Of a DNA stretch of 13,353 nucleotides, positions 1 through 6,749 are shown piece by piece (position 1 is the first letter of the stretch; each line of letters begins with the position of its first letter). This stretch comes from an uncultured Clostridia bacterium (GTDB lineage Bacteria; Bacillota; Clostridia; Lachnospirales; Lachnospiraceae), in contig CAMHMG010000061.1 of assembly GCA_946186175.1 (NCBI GenBank), positions 1 through 13,353 of the forward strand, read 5' to 3'. The translations under genes and the position numbers were made by a program. Below the pieces are notes generated by a model. The model was not told the origin of the DNA and searched no databases. It was given only the letters and a program-made list of their open reading frames with translations.

Positions 1-456
1 CTGATCTGCAAATGTAACGCAGCTTGCTATAAATGAACTTCTTGTTACAATGCTGTTAGACTCCTTCTGGAGCTCCTGCGCGGATGACCAAAGATTCTGC
101 ATATATGTTCGAAAATCACTGCTCTCCAATTCACCGAAATATGTTTCAACCTCAGAGACCACATCATACTTAGACTGGTAGAACTGCTCGCGTCCGACTT
201 CATTGCGATATGCCTTATCAATAAAACGATCTCTTACAAGTCTAAGATCAGCAACTTTAGCTCCCAATCCATACTGGTTCTTACCTACCGCACTGTTACC
301 GAATGTTTGATAAGAGAGATCTGCCATTATAACCTGCTGCCTGGAATATCCTTCCGTCTCTGCATTGGTTATATTATGTGCCGTTGCATTAAGCGCATAT
401 TGACTTGCCTGCATACCTGATGCTCCAACATAAAAATTACCCAATGTAGTTGCCAT
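1..456 (-). CDS. flgK: Flagellar hook-associated protein 1 FlgK (N-terminal part, runs off window)
   Basis: FlgK forms the first junction layer between the flagellar hook and the filament and is exported by the flagellar type III apparatus. The window holds the first 152 codons; the 3' part lies before position 1. Translation starts at an ATG at 456 preceded by AAGGAGAG at good spacing. The first residues, MATTLGNFYVGASGMQASQY, then NATAHNITNAETEGYSRQQV, carry the rod/hook/filament-cap N-terminal helix with the ALN.T..NI.N..T.GYSRQ signature that distinguishes FlgK from rod proteins. It follows flgN, its dedicated chaperone, as in Bacillus, but the two genes are separated by an inserted 214-bp palindromic element. 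No N-terminal defect is visible. The identification is firm; total length cannot be judged. Confidence 0.93.
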   Translation of the reverse strand, partial: MATTLGNFYVGASGMQASQYALNATAHNITNAETEGYSRQQVIMADLSYQTFGNSAVGKNQYGLGAKVADLRLVRDRFIDKAYRNEVGREQFYQSKYDVVSEVETYFGELESSDFRTYMQNLWSSAQELQKESNSIVTRSSFIASCVTFADQ

Positions 457-476
457 AACCGTCTCTCCTTTCTCTC

Positions 477-486
477 TTTAATATAT
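477..486. repeat. Flanking direct repeat, left copy (probable target-site duplication)
   Basis: TTTAATATAT directly abuts the outer end of the left terminal inverted repeat of the palindromic element. It is identical to 701-710. The bases beyond the repeat differ between the two sides (C at 476 versus A at 700; T at 487 versus C at 711), so the duplication is exactly 10 bp. Confidence 0.72.
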
Positions 487-700
487 TAGGTAATTGCGAA
501 ACTCTATTTTTTCTTTCTTGAGTTGTGCATATTATATAGATCCATTACAGACACGCTTTCGCTCTGTCTCCGTCGTAATGGTACTAAATTCACACTTCGT
601 GTTCATTAAGTACCAACGACTGCGCCAAGGTCTGACAATGGATGCTATATGTAATATGCACAACTCATATACACTTTTCAATGAATTTCGCAATTGCCTA
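487..700. mobile_element. MITE-like non-autonomous element, 214 bp, in the flgN-flgK spacer
   Basis: The element begins TAGGTAATTGCGAAA (487-501) and ends with its inverted counterpart (686-700), one mismatch in 15. Further in, 519-534 is a perfect 16-bp inverted match to 652-667, and ATCCATT at 540-546 pairs with 637-643. The core contains a hairpin of TGGTACT (579-585) with AGTACCA (609-615), and an apical ACAC-TTC-GTGT at 592-602. It is flanked by exact 10-bp direct repeats. No plausible protein is encoded; the short frames crossing it on both strands have no recognisable content. These are the properties of a miniature inverted-repeat transposable element mobilised in trans. The transposase family is unknown: a 10-bp duplication would fit an IS4-like or similar enzyme, but that is a guess. 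Structured RNA encoded at this spot is the alternative, although the direct repeats argue for transposition. Confidence 0.72.
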
Positions 701-710
701 TTTAATATAT
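701..710. repeat. Flanking direct repeat, right copy (probable target-site duplication)
   Basis: TTTAATATAT, identical to 477-486, lies just outside the right terminal inverted repeat. Its last base (710) supplies the final A of the flgN TGA stop codon on the minus strand, so the element landed immediately after the flgN reading frame without altering it. Confidence 0.72.
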
Positions 711-1225
711 CACTGTTTTGTATCAAAAGAGGATCTCGATCCTCCAAGTGTTGCTCCGCTATATGCTGCTCCACTGTAATTAGCTGTCTCAGGTGCCTGA
801 TTAAGTGACTGAACAAGATTGATTGAATATTCAGTCATCTCTAGTGCTTCTTTTAGCAGCTCCTGATTATGAAGATTAACCTGCCTAAGCTCCTCAACCT
901 GTTTGATCATCTTATCCTTAATAGCGATCAAAGGATGCTGAAATTCCGGCTGTTTCTCCATTGCAGTAATGATCTCAGAAACAGTAATGGTCTTCGCATC
1001 CTTTCCTAATACTGTTGCAATCTCGGTAAGTACTTTGTCTCTTCTGTGAGCCACAGCCGTAATATCATCTACTATCTTCTGTTCTCTTGCATTAGCATCT
1101 GACAAACGCTTAAGATCGTTAGCTACTATTACAGGAGTCTTAGCCATAGATTCCTTAGTAAGCTCTTCATATAATTTGCTTTCTTCTTCTAAAACCGTAA
1201 TAAGATTCTCTATTAAGCTTGCCAT
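710..1225 (-). CDS. flgN: Flagellar export chaperone FlgN
   Basis: FlgN-type proteins are cytoplasmic helical chaperones that hold FlgK and FlgL unfolded and deliver them to the flagellar export gate. The 171-residue product is almost entirely helical and charged, with a typical start (MASLIENLITVLEEESKLYE) and a second long helix around residues 105-145 ending in a MTEYSINLVQ segment. The C-terminal 25 residues are Gly/Ser-rich and probably disordered. The ATG at 1225 was chosen because AAGGAG lies six bases upstream and the family alignment begins there; the frame stays open upstream to an ATG at 1300 that overlaps the flgM stop, but that start has no ribosome binding site. The position between flgM and flgK matches B. 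subtilis yvyG. Sequence conservation in this family is weak, so context carries much of the call. Confidence 0.88.
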   Translation of the reverse strand: MASLIENLITVLEEESKLYEELTKESMAKTPVIVANDLKRLSDANAREQKIVDDITAVAHRRDKVLTEIATVLGKDAKTITVSEIITAMEKQPEFQHPLIAIKDKMIKQVEELRQVNLHNQELLKEALEMTEYSINLVQSLNQAPETANYSGAAYSGATLGGSRSSFDTKQ

Positions 1226-1299
1226 ACCATTCTCCTTTGACGCTCTACGATATAAGAGATGCCCATTACCTTGTAATTCCTGCATCTCTATGAATATCA

Positions 1300-1587
1300 T
1301 TAAATAGATTTTGCTTCAAATGCTGCAACAAGTTTGTCAGCAAAGCTCTCAGGGCTGACATTATATGTTCCGTTAGCTATTCTTGCAGAAAGTTCAGAAA
1401 CCTTGTCTTCTCTAATATCTGGAACGTCTTTGAGAGCATTCTTAGCTATCTGCATATCCTGTCCGAAATTAGAAAATGATACCTTATCTAATGTAGATGC
1501 TGTTCCTATTGCATTAGTATTATAACCTTTTGAAATTTTAGATGTCCCATATATCTGGGAAATTTGATTATATGCTCCAACTCTCAT
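1300..1587 (-). CDS. flgM: Negative regulator of flagellin synthesis FlgM (anti-sigma-28)
   Basis: FlgM binds and inhibits the flagellar sigma factor sigma-28/SigD until the hook-basal body is complete. The 95-residue product has the short disordered N-terminal half (MRVGAYNQISQIYG) and a C-terminal helical sigma-binding region (DKVSELSARIANGTYNVSPE then SFADKLVAAF), including the I..G.Y.V....A.K. pattern of the family. The ATG at 1587 is preceded by AAGGAGG followed by AAGG; an in-frame ATG eight codons upstream (1611) would place this binding site inside the gene and is rejected. It is the first gene after the yvyF terminator and has its own promoter match, so it probably starts a late operon flgM-flgN-flgK. 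Confidence 0.93.
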   Translation of the reverse strand: MRVGAYNQISQIYGTSKISKGYNTNAIGTASTLDKVSFSNFGQDMQIAKNALKDVPDIREDKVSELSARIANGTYNVSPESFADKLVAAFEAKSI

Positions 1588-1662
1588 GGTTACACCTTCC
1601 TCCTTGATCATTATCGAATTACTCCGATAAACTATAAAGATATTTTAATAAACTCATTTATT

Positions 1663-1689
1663 ATATCGGAAGAATCTCATAAATCATTA
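1663..1689 (-). promoter_or_regulatory. Candidate sigma-28 promoter of flgM, overlapping a TATAAT
   Basis: On the minus strand, TAAT (1689-1686) is followed after 16 bases by CCGATAT (1669-1663), close to the Firmicutes flagellar consensus TAAA-N15-GCCGATAT. An exact TATAAT (1665-1660) overlaps it, so a housekeeping promoter could use nearly the same site, though no good -35 box is visible. The predicted leader is about 70 nt and contains a small dyad TTATCG (1611-1616) / CGATAA (1625-1630) just upstream of the ribosome binding site. SigD control of flgM is established in B. subtilis; here it is inferred from sequence. Confidence 0.55.
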
Positions 1690-1722
1690 TACTTTTTATT
1701 AAAAAAGTTATATTAAAGAAAA

Positions 1723-1749
1723 ACTGCCGGAACTCAAACCTCCGGCAGT
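1723..1749 (-). terminator. Rho-independent terminator after yvyF
   Basis: Read on the minus strand, ACTGCCGGA pairs perfectly with TCCGGCAGT (9 bp) around a nine-base loop and is followed directly by TTTTTCTTT. It lies 19 bases after the yvyF stop and upstream of the flgM promoter, so it separates the recD2-comFC-yvyF transcript from flgM-flgN-flgK. Confidence 0.9.
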
Positions 1750-1768
1750 CCGTAATAATACTATATTA

Positions 1769-2170
1769 TCATTTGTCGATGAATCTCATCCTTGCAGCTT
1801 CTCTATGCTTCTTCGCAACAATCGAATCATCTTTCTTATACATATCATCTAATTTACCCATAAGATTGTCCTTGCATTTCTGACATAATCTTCCTGAACG
1901 AATCATAACTCCACAACTTTCACAATCAAGACCCACTCCGGATTTGTCAGAAAATGCCAATCGCTCTTCTCTGATCCAGTGCTGAATCTGCTTAGCAGTC
2001 ACGTCATTAGCAGCTGCAACCTGTGTAATATTCTCTGTAGGATGCTCTTCAACATAAAGCTTTACTTCCTGAAACTTCTCCTCTAACTTCTCCTTACAGC
2101 TCTGACAAATATTAGGACCCGTCAGATAATTAAATAATCTTTTGCATTGTCTACATGTTCTTACTTCCAT
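1769..2170 (-). CDS. yvyF: YvyF-type flagellar operon protein (zinc-ribbon/HTH, TIGR03826-like)
   Basis: The 133-residue product matches the small protein found between comFC and flgM in Firmicutes flagellar loci. Four cysteines near the N-terminus (C6, C9, C22, C25) and four more (C83, C86, C96, C99) make two predicted zinc ribbons. Between them, residues 48-71 (ITQVAAANDVTAKQIQHWIR and following) look like a helix-turn-helix recognition region. The protein is soluble and basic at its C-terminus. A role as a regulator or assembly factor is suggested by the layout, but no function is firmly established for the family as far as I know. The ATG at 2170 has a strong GGAGGAGG upstream. It sits 36 bp after comFC, ahead of a strong terminator. 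Confidence 0.87.
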   Translation of the reverse strand: MEVRTCRQCKRLFNYLTGPNICQSCKEKLEEKFQEVKLYVEEHPTENITQVAAANDVTAKQIQHWIREERLAFSDKSGVGLDCESCGVMIRSGRLCQKCKDNLMGKLDDMYKKDDSIVAKKHREAARMRFIDK

Positions 2171-2206
2171 ATACGCAACCTCCTCCTAACTACATAAGAC
2201 AAATCT

Positions 2207-2917
2207 TTACGAATATCCGCGACCTATAGCCACCACTGCACAATAAACTATTTCTGTTCCATGTGTCTTAAGTGCCTCAGTACAACAATCCATCGTAGCG
2301 CCACTCGTATAAATATCATCCACCAATAATACTGTATCTAATTTTACATCATTTTCACCAACTTTGAAAGCATTTTTTAGATTTTTTATTCGCTGTTCGT
2401 CATTTAATTCTTTTTGAGGAGCTGTGTCATTACACCTTATTAAATAATGTGGGTACATAGGGACGTTAAGTCTCAATGATAATTCTTCCGCTATAAGCTC
2501 CGCCTGATTATATCCTCGTTTCCTCCTTTTATTAGGATGTACAGGCACCGGCACTATACCATCAAACGATATATCTTTCAAAATGCTTCCATGCTTCTTC
2601 ATTATACAATCTACATAGAAGGCGGCATAGCTTCTCTGATTATTATATTTGAATTCATATAAGGAGTCCTTGACCCTATTCTCATAAGATAGAGCCGCAA
2701 AGCATCTCACAAAGCTTTTAGGTATTTTTCTGCAATCATCACAATACTCATTTTCTTCATCTTCTATCATTTTCCCACACTTAAGACATACCGGTTCATT
2801 AATCCAGGTAATACCCGCCTCACAATTCTTACACATCCCCTTTTTCCCATACGGTCTTATCTGCCCGCAGAGCGGACATCTCTCCGGAAACACCAGATCT
2901 ATTATATTTCCCGCCAA
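2207..2917 (-). CDS. comFC: ComF family phosphoribosyltransferase-like protein (ComFC)
   Basis: ComFC homologues are needed for DNA uptake during transformation in competent bacteria, where they are thought to act with the ComFA helicase on incoming single-stranded DNA. The 236-residue product has an N-terminal double zinc finger (CxxC pairs at C14/C17, C29/C32, C44/C47, C59/C62). A type I phosphoribosyltransferase fold follows, with the PVPVHPNKRRKRGYNQAELI region (about 123-142) and the PRPP loop VLLVDDIYTSGAT (196-208). The start is a TTG at 2917, preceded by GGAGGAAGG; no ATG lies closer to the conserved LVFPERCPLC beginning. It is 78 bp downstream of recD2 with no terminator between them, so co-transcription is likely. 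No comFA is visible here. Many non-competent Firmicutes also keep this gene. Confidence 0.92.
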   Translation of the reverse strand: MAGNIIDLVFPERCPLCGQIRPYGKKGMCKNCEAGITWINEPVCLKCGKMIEDEENEYCDDCRKIPKSFVRCFAALSYENRVKDSLYEFKYNNQRSYAAFYVDCIMKKHGSILKDISFDGIVPVPVHPNKRRKRGYNQAELIAEELSLRLNVPMYPHYLIRCNDTAPQKELNDEQRIKNLKNAFKVGENDVKLDTVLLVDDIYTSGATMDCCTEALKTHGTEIVYCAVVAIGRGYS

Positions 2918-2995
2918 CTATATCCCTTCCTCCTCATCTATTCCTTTTTTCTTCTCTACTAATTTATGCAATTTCTATTGTAACTCGCCATTGCC

Positions 2996-5269
2996 TCAAA
3001 CCTGTCCAAACTCCCTAAGCCGCAGATCTAAAGAAGAATACCTTTTCTGCTCATCATTATTCCTTATCATCGTCTCAACCATATATCCGTTGCCTACAAT
3101 TACAACACAGTTCTTCGCGCGTGTTACAGCCGTATATAAAAGATTCCTGTTCATAAGAATCTTTGGTCCGTTAAGCAGTGGAATCACAACCGCAGGGTAT
3201 TCACTTCCCTGTGACTTATGAATTGTTATCGCAAATGATAATTCTAACTCATCAAGCATGTTATAAGGGTACCTGACCTCCTTGTCATCATCAAAGACAA
3301 CAACGACCTCCTCGTTATAATCATCAATCTCCTTAATCACGCCCATATCTCCATTAAAAATCCCAAGCCCCTCCTCAGTCCTGAAACGGCCCTTTTCACT
3401 GTAAATGCACCATTCCAGCTTGTAATTATTTTTTATCTGCATAACCTTATCGCCTTCTCTAAAGATTATGCCATTTTCCAGCTCCTTCTCCTTCTTATTG
3501 TTATCAGGAGGATTCAACACCTTCTGCAATTCAATATTTAATGAGTTAACTCCAAGCGGCCCATTTCTCATCGGAGTCAATACTTGTATCTCAGATGACG
3601 CACACCCTACATATGGAGGAAGTTTTCGCAAAAGGAGTGCTCCTGTTTCAGCTAATGTCTCGTTAACTCCTTCACGCGGAACATAAAAGAAATCCTTACT
3701 CTTGTTATCAAGCAATATAGGCTCACCTTTATTGATCTTGTGAGCATTCTCAACTATGCTGCTTCCGGCCTCCTGTCTGAATATCCGCTTAAGAGACACG
3801 ACAGGTATCACTTCAGAGCGTATTATATCTTTGAGAACATTACCTGCTCCGACCGATGGCAACTGATCCTGATCACCCACCAATATTAAATGGGCGCCAT
3901 AGGGAACTGCCTCTACAAGTGCATGCATCAAAGACTGGTCTACCATAGACATCTCATCGATAATGATTACATCAGCCTCTAACGGATTATTAGCATTTCT
4001 CTCAAAACCCGCTATTTTAACCAAATCATCCTCCATTCCTGCTCCTGAAATCTCTAATAATCTATGTATCGTCTGCGCTGCATAGCCTGTTGCTTCCGTC
4101 ATCCTCTTCGCAGCCCTTCCCGTCGGTGCGGCAAGCATAGGCTCATATCCTTCATCAACAAAATATCTGATGATCGCATTGATAGTTGTTGTCTTTCCGG
4201 TTCCCGGACCACCGGTTATCACTGTCACTCCGTTCTTAGCTGCTTGAATCACAGCTTCCTTCTGCATCTCATCTAAATGAATATTTGTCTCTTCCTCTAT
4301 CTTACTTATTGCATAGTCAATACCATGTATCTCTGTATTCCTTGCAAGGCCCATTTCTACAAGCTTTCTTGCGGTTTCTCTCTCCTGACTGTAATAATAA
4401 GGGGTATATACAACTTCCTCGTCCTCTATCTCCTTGATAAGGACTTTTTTATCCACAGAAAGATTAAAAAGCTGAGTTTCAACAGTATCCACCGAAACCA
4501 TATAGTCATCTTCATTCATTGGTTTTTGCTCAGCATCCTTTGCTAACAGTTTCGCAGTCCATTTAATCAAAGTAAGCTTAGGCAGATAAATGTGCCCAAG
4601 TCCCACTGCCTGATTAAGTGTATATAATATAGCTGCACGTATACGAAACTCAGATTGAAGTCCTATTCCACCACGCATTGCAATGGCATCCGCGGTTTTA
4701 AACCCCACCCCGCTTATATCCTCAGCTATCTTATAGGGATTCTCCTTAACTATGCTGTAAAGTCTGCTACCGTATTCAGTGTATATCTTAACCGAAAGAG
4801 CAGAAGATATTCCGTATTTTGAAAGAAACATCAGCGCTTCCCTCATCTCTTGTTTCTCTATGAACTGAACTCCGATTTCATTTGCTTTTCTCTCAGAAAT
4901 TCCCTTAATCTCCGCAAGTCTTTCAGGCTCATTCTCAATAATCTTAAATGTATCCTGTCCAAATTTTTTGATAATGCGCTTAGCCATAATTGCACCTACG
5001 CCTTTTATTGCTCCGGAGCCCAAATATCTCTCCATACTGTATATATCATCAGGCATTGAAACCTCATATTCAGAAACCTCAAACTGAAGTCCATATTGAC
5101 GATTATCCTTGTATTCTCCTGTGACCTTGATATACATTCCCTCTTCAACTCCCGTTATATAACCGGTCATAGTCTCATCATCACCGTCATTTGTCTCTAC
5201 AGCAAAAACAAAATATGTATTATTACTGTTTTTAAATATTATTTTTGAAACAACTCCCTGTTTTTCCAT
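2996..5269 (-). CDS. recD2: ATP-dependent RecD-like DNA helicase RecD2
   Basis: RecD2 is an SF1B 5'-3' DNA helicase acting outside RecBCD, implicated in DNA repair and replication-fork stability. The 757-residue product has an N-terminal OB-like region (GVVSKIIFKNSNNTYFVFAV), and helix-hairpin-helix segments around residues 83-100, 118-132 and 182-197. The motor follows: Walker A GGPGTGKT (353-360), motif II DEMSMVD (438-444), motif III GDQDQLPSVGAG (465-476), motif V TIHKSQGSE (682-690) and motif VI TAVTRAK (713-719). Length and motif order are normal for the family. The start is placed at ATG 5269, preceded by AGGATGGTG, because the family begins with MEKQGVV-like sequence; the frame continues 31 codons upstream to 5362 without family-like sequence or a binding site. 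It is divergent from the Xre gene and leads the recD2-comFC-yvyF unit. Confidence 0.96.
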   Translation of the reverse strand: MEKQGVVSKIIFKNSNNTYFVFAVETNDGDDETMTGYITGVEEGMYIKVTGEYKDNRQYGLQFEVSEYEVSMPDDIYSMERYLGSGAIKGVGAIMAKRIIKKFGQDTFKIIENEPERLAEIKGISERKANEIGVQFIEKQEMREALMFLSKYGISSALSVKIYTEYGSRLYSIVKENPYKIAEDISGVGFKTADAIAMRGGIGLQSEFRIRAAILYTLNQAVGLGHIYLPKLTLIKWTAKLLAKDAEQKPMNEDDYMVSVDTVETQLFNLSVDKKVLIKEIEDEEVVYTPYYYSQERETARKLVEMGLARNTEIHGIDYAISKIEEETNIHLDEMQKEAVIQAAKNGVTVITGGPGTGKTTTINAIIRYFVDEGYEPMLAAPTGRAAKRMTEATGYAAQTIHRLLEISGAGMEDDLVKIAGFERNANNPLEADVIIIDEMSMVDQSLMHALVEAVPYGAHLILVGDQDQLPSVGAGNVLKDIIRSEVIPVVSLKRIFRQEAGSSIVENAHKINKGEPILLDNKSKDFFYVPREGVNETLAETGALLLRKLPPYVGCASSEIQVLTPMRNGPLGVNSLNIELQKVLNPPDNNKKEKELENGIIFREGDKVMQIKNNYKLEWCIYSEKGRFRTEEGLGIFNGDMGVIKEIDDYNEEVVVVFDDDKEVRYPYNMLDELELSFAITIHKSQGSEYPAVVIPLLNGPKILMNRNLLYTAVTRAKNCVVIVGNGYMVETMIRNNDEQKRYSSLDLRLREFGQV

Positions 5270-5516
5270 AAGGCACCATCCTATTTTTATGTATATATCA
5301 AACAACTTATAACTGTTGCCGAATATGCACGTTAACTTTATGTTATCAAAGTATAAGTTCACATTATCATTTGTGTAATCAAAAGTTCATATAGATTATA
5401 CTCACTGTTAAAAGTAAGCGCATACAGAGAGTTACACAATCAGCCGTCACCTTACGGCTCGATTTCTTGGACTTTCAAAGCAATCGACTATGGATAAAAT
5501 GGAGGTATAAGATAAT
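5270..5516. promoter_or_regulatory. Divergent recD2 / Xre-regulator intergenic region with dyads
   Basis: This 247-bp AT-rich spacer must hold promoters for both divergent genes. On the plus strand TATACT (5397-5402) is a fair -10 box, but no convincing -35 is seen. AAGTTCA occurs twice, at 5355-5361 and 5383-5389, spaced 28 bp. The presumed plus-strand leader holds a perfect 6-bp hairpin AGCCGT/ACGGCT (5442-5447 with 5454-5459) and a dyad TCGATT/AATCGA (5459-5464 with 5482-5487), either of which could be an operator or RNA structure. GGAGG at 5501-5505 is the ribosome binding site of the plus-strand gene. I could not match the leader to a known riboswitch. The individual assignments are weak. 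Confidence 0.35.
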
Positions 5517-5825
5517 ATGAACGTCGATGTAGATTCAAAATACCCATCCTTTGAGAACCGTGATTTATATGTTGAGCTCGGAGAACATATTGCTTTTTAC
5601 AGAAAGCGCGCCTGTCTGACACAGAAAGAGCTTTCAAACAGAATCAATATTTCCCGTGCATATTTAAGCAGAATTGAAACTCCCAACTCAAGTCAATCCT
5701 TTTCACTTGAGATTCTATTCAATATTAGCAGAGAACTCAAAGTTCCTCTCACATATTTCTTTGAGCCTTTCCCGACTCCGGGCAAAAGCGCAACAATAAG
5801 AAAACCCAACAAATCCGACAAATAA
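5517..5825 (+). CDS. Xre/Cro-family helix-turn-helix transcriptional regulator
   Basis: The 102-residue product is essentially a single HTH_3 DNA-binding domain (about residues 17-82) with the typical sequence LGEHIAFYRKRACLTQKELS then NRINISRAYLSRIE, followed by a hydrophobic region (LEILFNISRELKVPLTYFFE). A short basic tail ends the protein. There is no membrane segment or ligand-binding domain. The ATG at 5517 has GGAGG eleven bases upstream. It is the only plus-strand gene in the window, divergent from recD2 and convergent with the BlaI-type gene, and looks like an independent single-gene unit. Autoregulation through the upstream dyads is possible but unproven; the target genes cannot be read from sequence. 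Confidence 0.88.
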   Translation: MNVDVDSKYPSFENRDLYVELGEHIAFYRKRACLTQKELSNRINISRAYLSRIETPNSSQSFSLEILFNISRELKVPLTYFFEPFPTPGKSATIRKPNKSDK

Positions 5826-5838
5826 TGAATTACTGATA

Positions 5839-5867
5839 AAGGGCAAGGTACAAAGTACCCTGCCCTT
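5839..5867. terminator. Bidirectional rho-independent terminator between convergent genes
   Basis: AAGGGCA, one mismatch, GGTAC, loop AAA, GTACC, one mismatch, TGCCCTT gives a stem of twelve pairs. On the plus strand it is followed by ATTTC-type T-rich sequence, and on the minus strand the stem runs into TTTATC. It sits 13 bp after the Xre gene and 65 bp beyond the BlaI-type gene, so it can end both transcripts. The T tracts are short, so efficiency is uncertain. Confidence 0.78.
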
Positions 5868-5932
5868 ATTTCAAGAACGCTCCCTGAAATCAATTAACCT
5901 ATGCCATTACCTTTGTCAATCATTGACTACAA

Positions 5933-6298
5933 CTAGCACAACTTCTTAGCAGCCTCAATATCCTCTAACGTCAAATCATTATTACTGATCATCTCAGCAA
6001 CAAATTCAACAATATCATTATGATTCCAAAAGCTTATATGCTGTTTATATAGTTTCTTTCTGTAAGTACTCTCAGGAACAAGTACTTTATACGTATAAAT
6101 CTTTCCATTCCTAATTAACTTCAAGTATTCCTTTCGAACTAATTTCGAAAGAAACGTTGATACAGTCTGAGACTTCCATTCCTTACCGTAATAATCATTA
6201 ACTCTGTCAAGCACATCCGACAGAACCGGTTCCTTCTTGCAATCCCAAACAGCCTTCATGACCAGCTCTTCGCTCTCGGTCAATTTCTCTAATTTCAT
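5933..6298 (-). CDS. BlaI/MecI/CopY family transcriptional repressor (orphan)
   Basis: Members of this family are small dimeric winged-helix repressors, best known for controlling beta-lactamase genes with a BlaR1 sensor protease, or copper export as CopY. The 121-residue product has the family start (LTESEELVMKAVWDCKKEPV), a recognition-helix region (WKSQTVSTFLSKLVRKEYLK) and a wing (IRNGKIYTYKVLV), followed by the helical C-terminal dimerisation part. No CopY-type CxCxxxxCxC motif is present; the single C-terminal Cys is the last residue. No M56-type BlaR1 gene lies beside it and the surroundings are flagellar. It begins 20 bp after flgJ ends, with an AGAGGTG binding site, so it is probably the last gene of the flgJ transcript. 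Its targets are unknown. Confidence 0.88.
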   Translation of the reverse strand: MKLEKLTESEELVMKAVWDCKKEPVLSDVLDRVNDYYGKEWKSQTVSTFLSKLVRKEYLKLIRNGKIYTYKVLVPESTYRKKLYKQHISFWNHNDIVEFVAEMISNNDLTLEDIEAAKKLC

Positions 6299-6318
6299 GC
6301 ACTACACCTCTCATCATT

Positions 6319-6675
6319 TTATAATCCATAGTTTCTCTTCATCTGTTGATAAAGCTGATTAGCAAGACCTATACCTTCACCTTGTTCTGTTGCTGCCTTA
6401 GCATATTCCTGTGTCTGCATATCTTTAAAATATGTAGTATACATTGATGTCGAAGAATCTCCGTCATCCGCCTTCATGACAGTCTTCTCCATCCCTTTGT
6501 ATATCTGCTCCACAAAATAAGCCTCAAACTCCTTGCACGCCTTCATAAGCTCTTCTTCTGATGTTTCTTTATCTACGCCTGATAAAGTTTTCTCTAATGC
6601 GTCCTTGGAAACATTAGATACATTAGAATAATAATCGCTATAATAGCTGCTTGGATCAACTCCGGTTATAGCCAT
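6319..6675 (-). CDS. flgJ: Rod-binding protein FlgJ-type (rod-binding domain only)
   Basis: FlgJ caps the growing flagellar rod in the periplasm or cell wall space. This 118-residue product has only the rod-binding half: the signature LMKACKEFEAYFVEQIYKGM (about residues 44-63), then the helical MYTTYFKDMQTQEYAKAATE segment and a closing GIGLANQLYQQM. The muramidase domain found in gammaproteobacterial FlgJ is absent, as is common in Clostridia; a separate wall hydrolase would have to act elsewhere. The ATG at 6675 follows AAGGAGG at five-base spacing. It lies 135 bp after flgG with its own promoter match and precedes the BlaI-type gene by 20 bp. Confidence 0.9.
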   Translation of the reverse strand: MAITGVDPSSYYSDYYSNVSNVSKDALEKTLSGVDKETSEEELMKACKEFEAYFVEQIYKGMEKTVMKADDGDSSTSMYTTYFKDMQTQEYAKAATEQGEGIGLANQLYQQMKRNYGL

Positions 6676-6700
6676 ATAGTCCTCCTTATCTACATCTTTT

Positions 6701-6730
6701 ATTTTAGTATATGTATACCCAAGATGTCAA
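6701..6730 (-). promoter_or_regulatory. Housekeeping (sigma-A type) promoter of flgJ and the BlaI-type gene
   Basis: On the minus strand an exact TTGACA (6730-6725) is followed after 18 bases by TAAAAT (6706-6701), five of six matches to the -10 consensus. The spacer contains an imperfect dyad GTATACATATAC, which could be a repressor site, but it is not a canonical BlaI operator (TACA-N2-TGTA). The resulting leader would be about 20 nt and include the flgJ ribosome binding site. Confidence 0.62.
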
Positions 6731-6749
6731 CAAACAATAAGTAATTTAA

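Noticed and set aside
494..816. Short open frames on both strands between flgN and flgK
   Set aside because: They lie largely within the palindromic element, have no convincing ribosome binding site or recognisable protein content, and arise from the symmetry of the DNA.
1226..1300. An upstream start for flgN overlapping the flgM stop
   Set aside because: No ribosome binding site precedes it, and the 25 extra residues do not resemble the family; AAGGAG sits correctly before the ATG at 1225.
5400..5516. A c-di-GMP or other known riboswitch ahead of the Xre gene
   Set aside because: I looked for conserved GEMM-type core sequences and did not find them; only simple dyads are visible.
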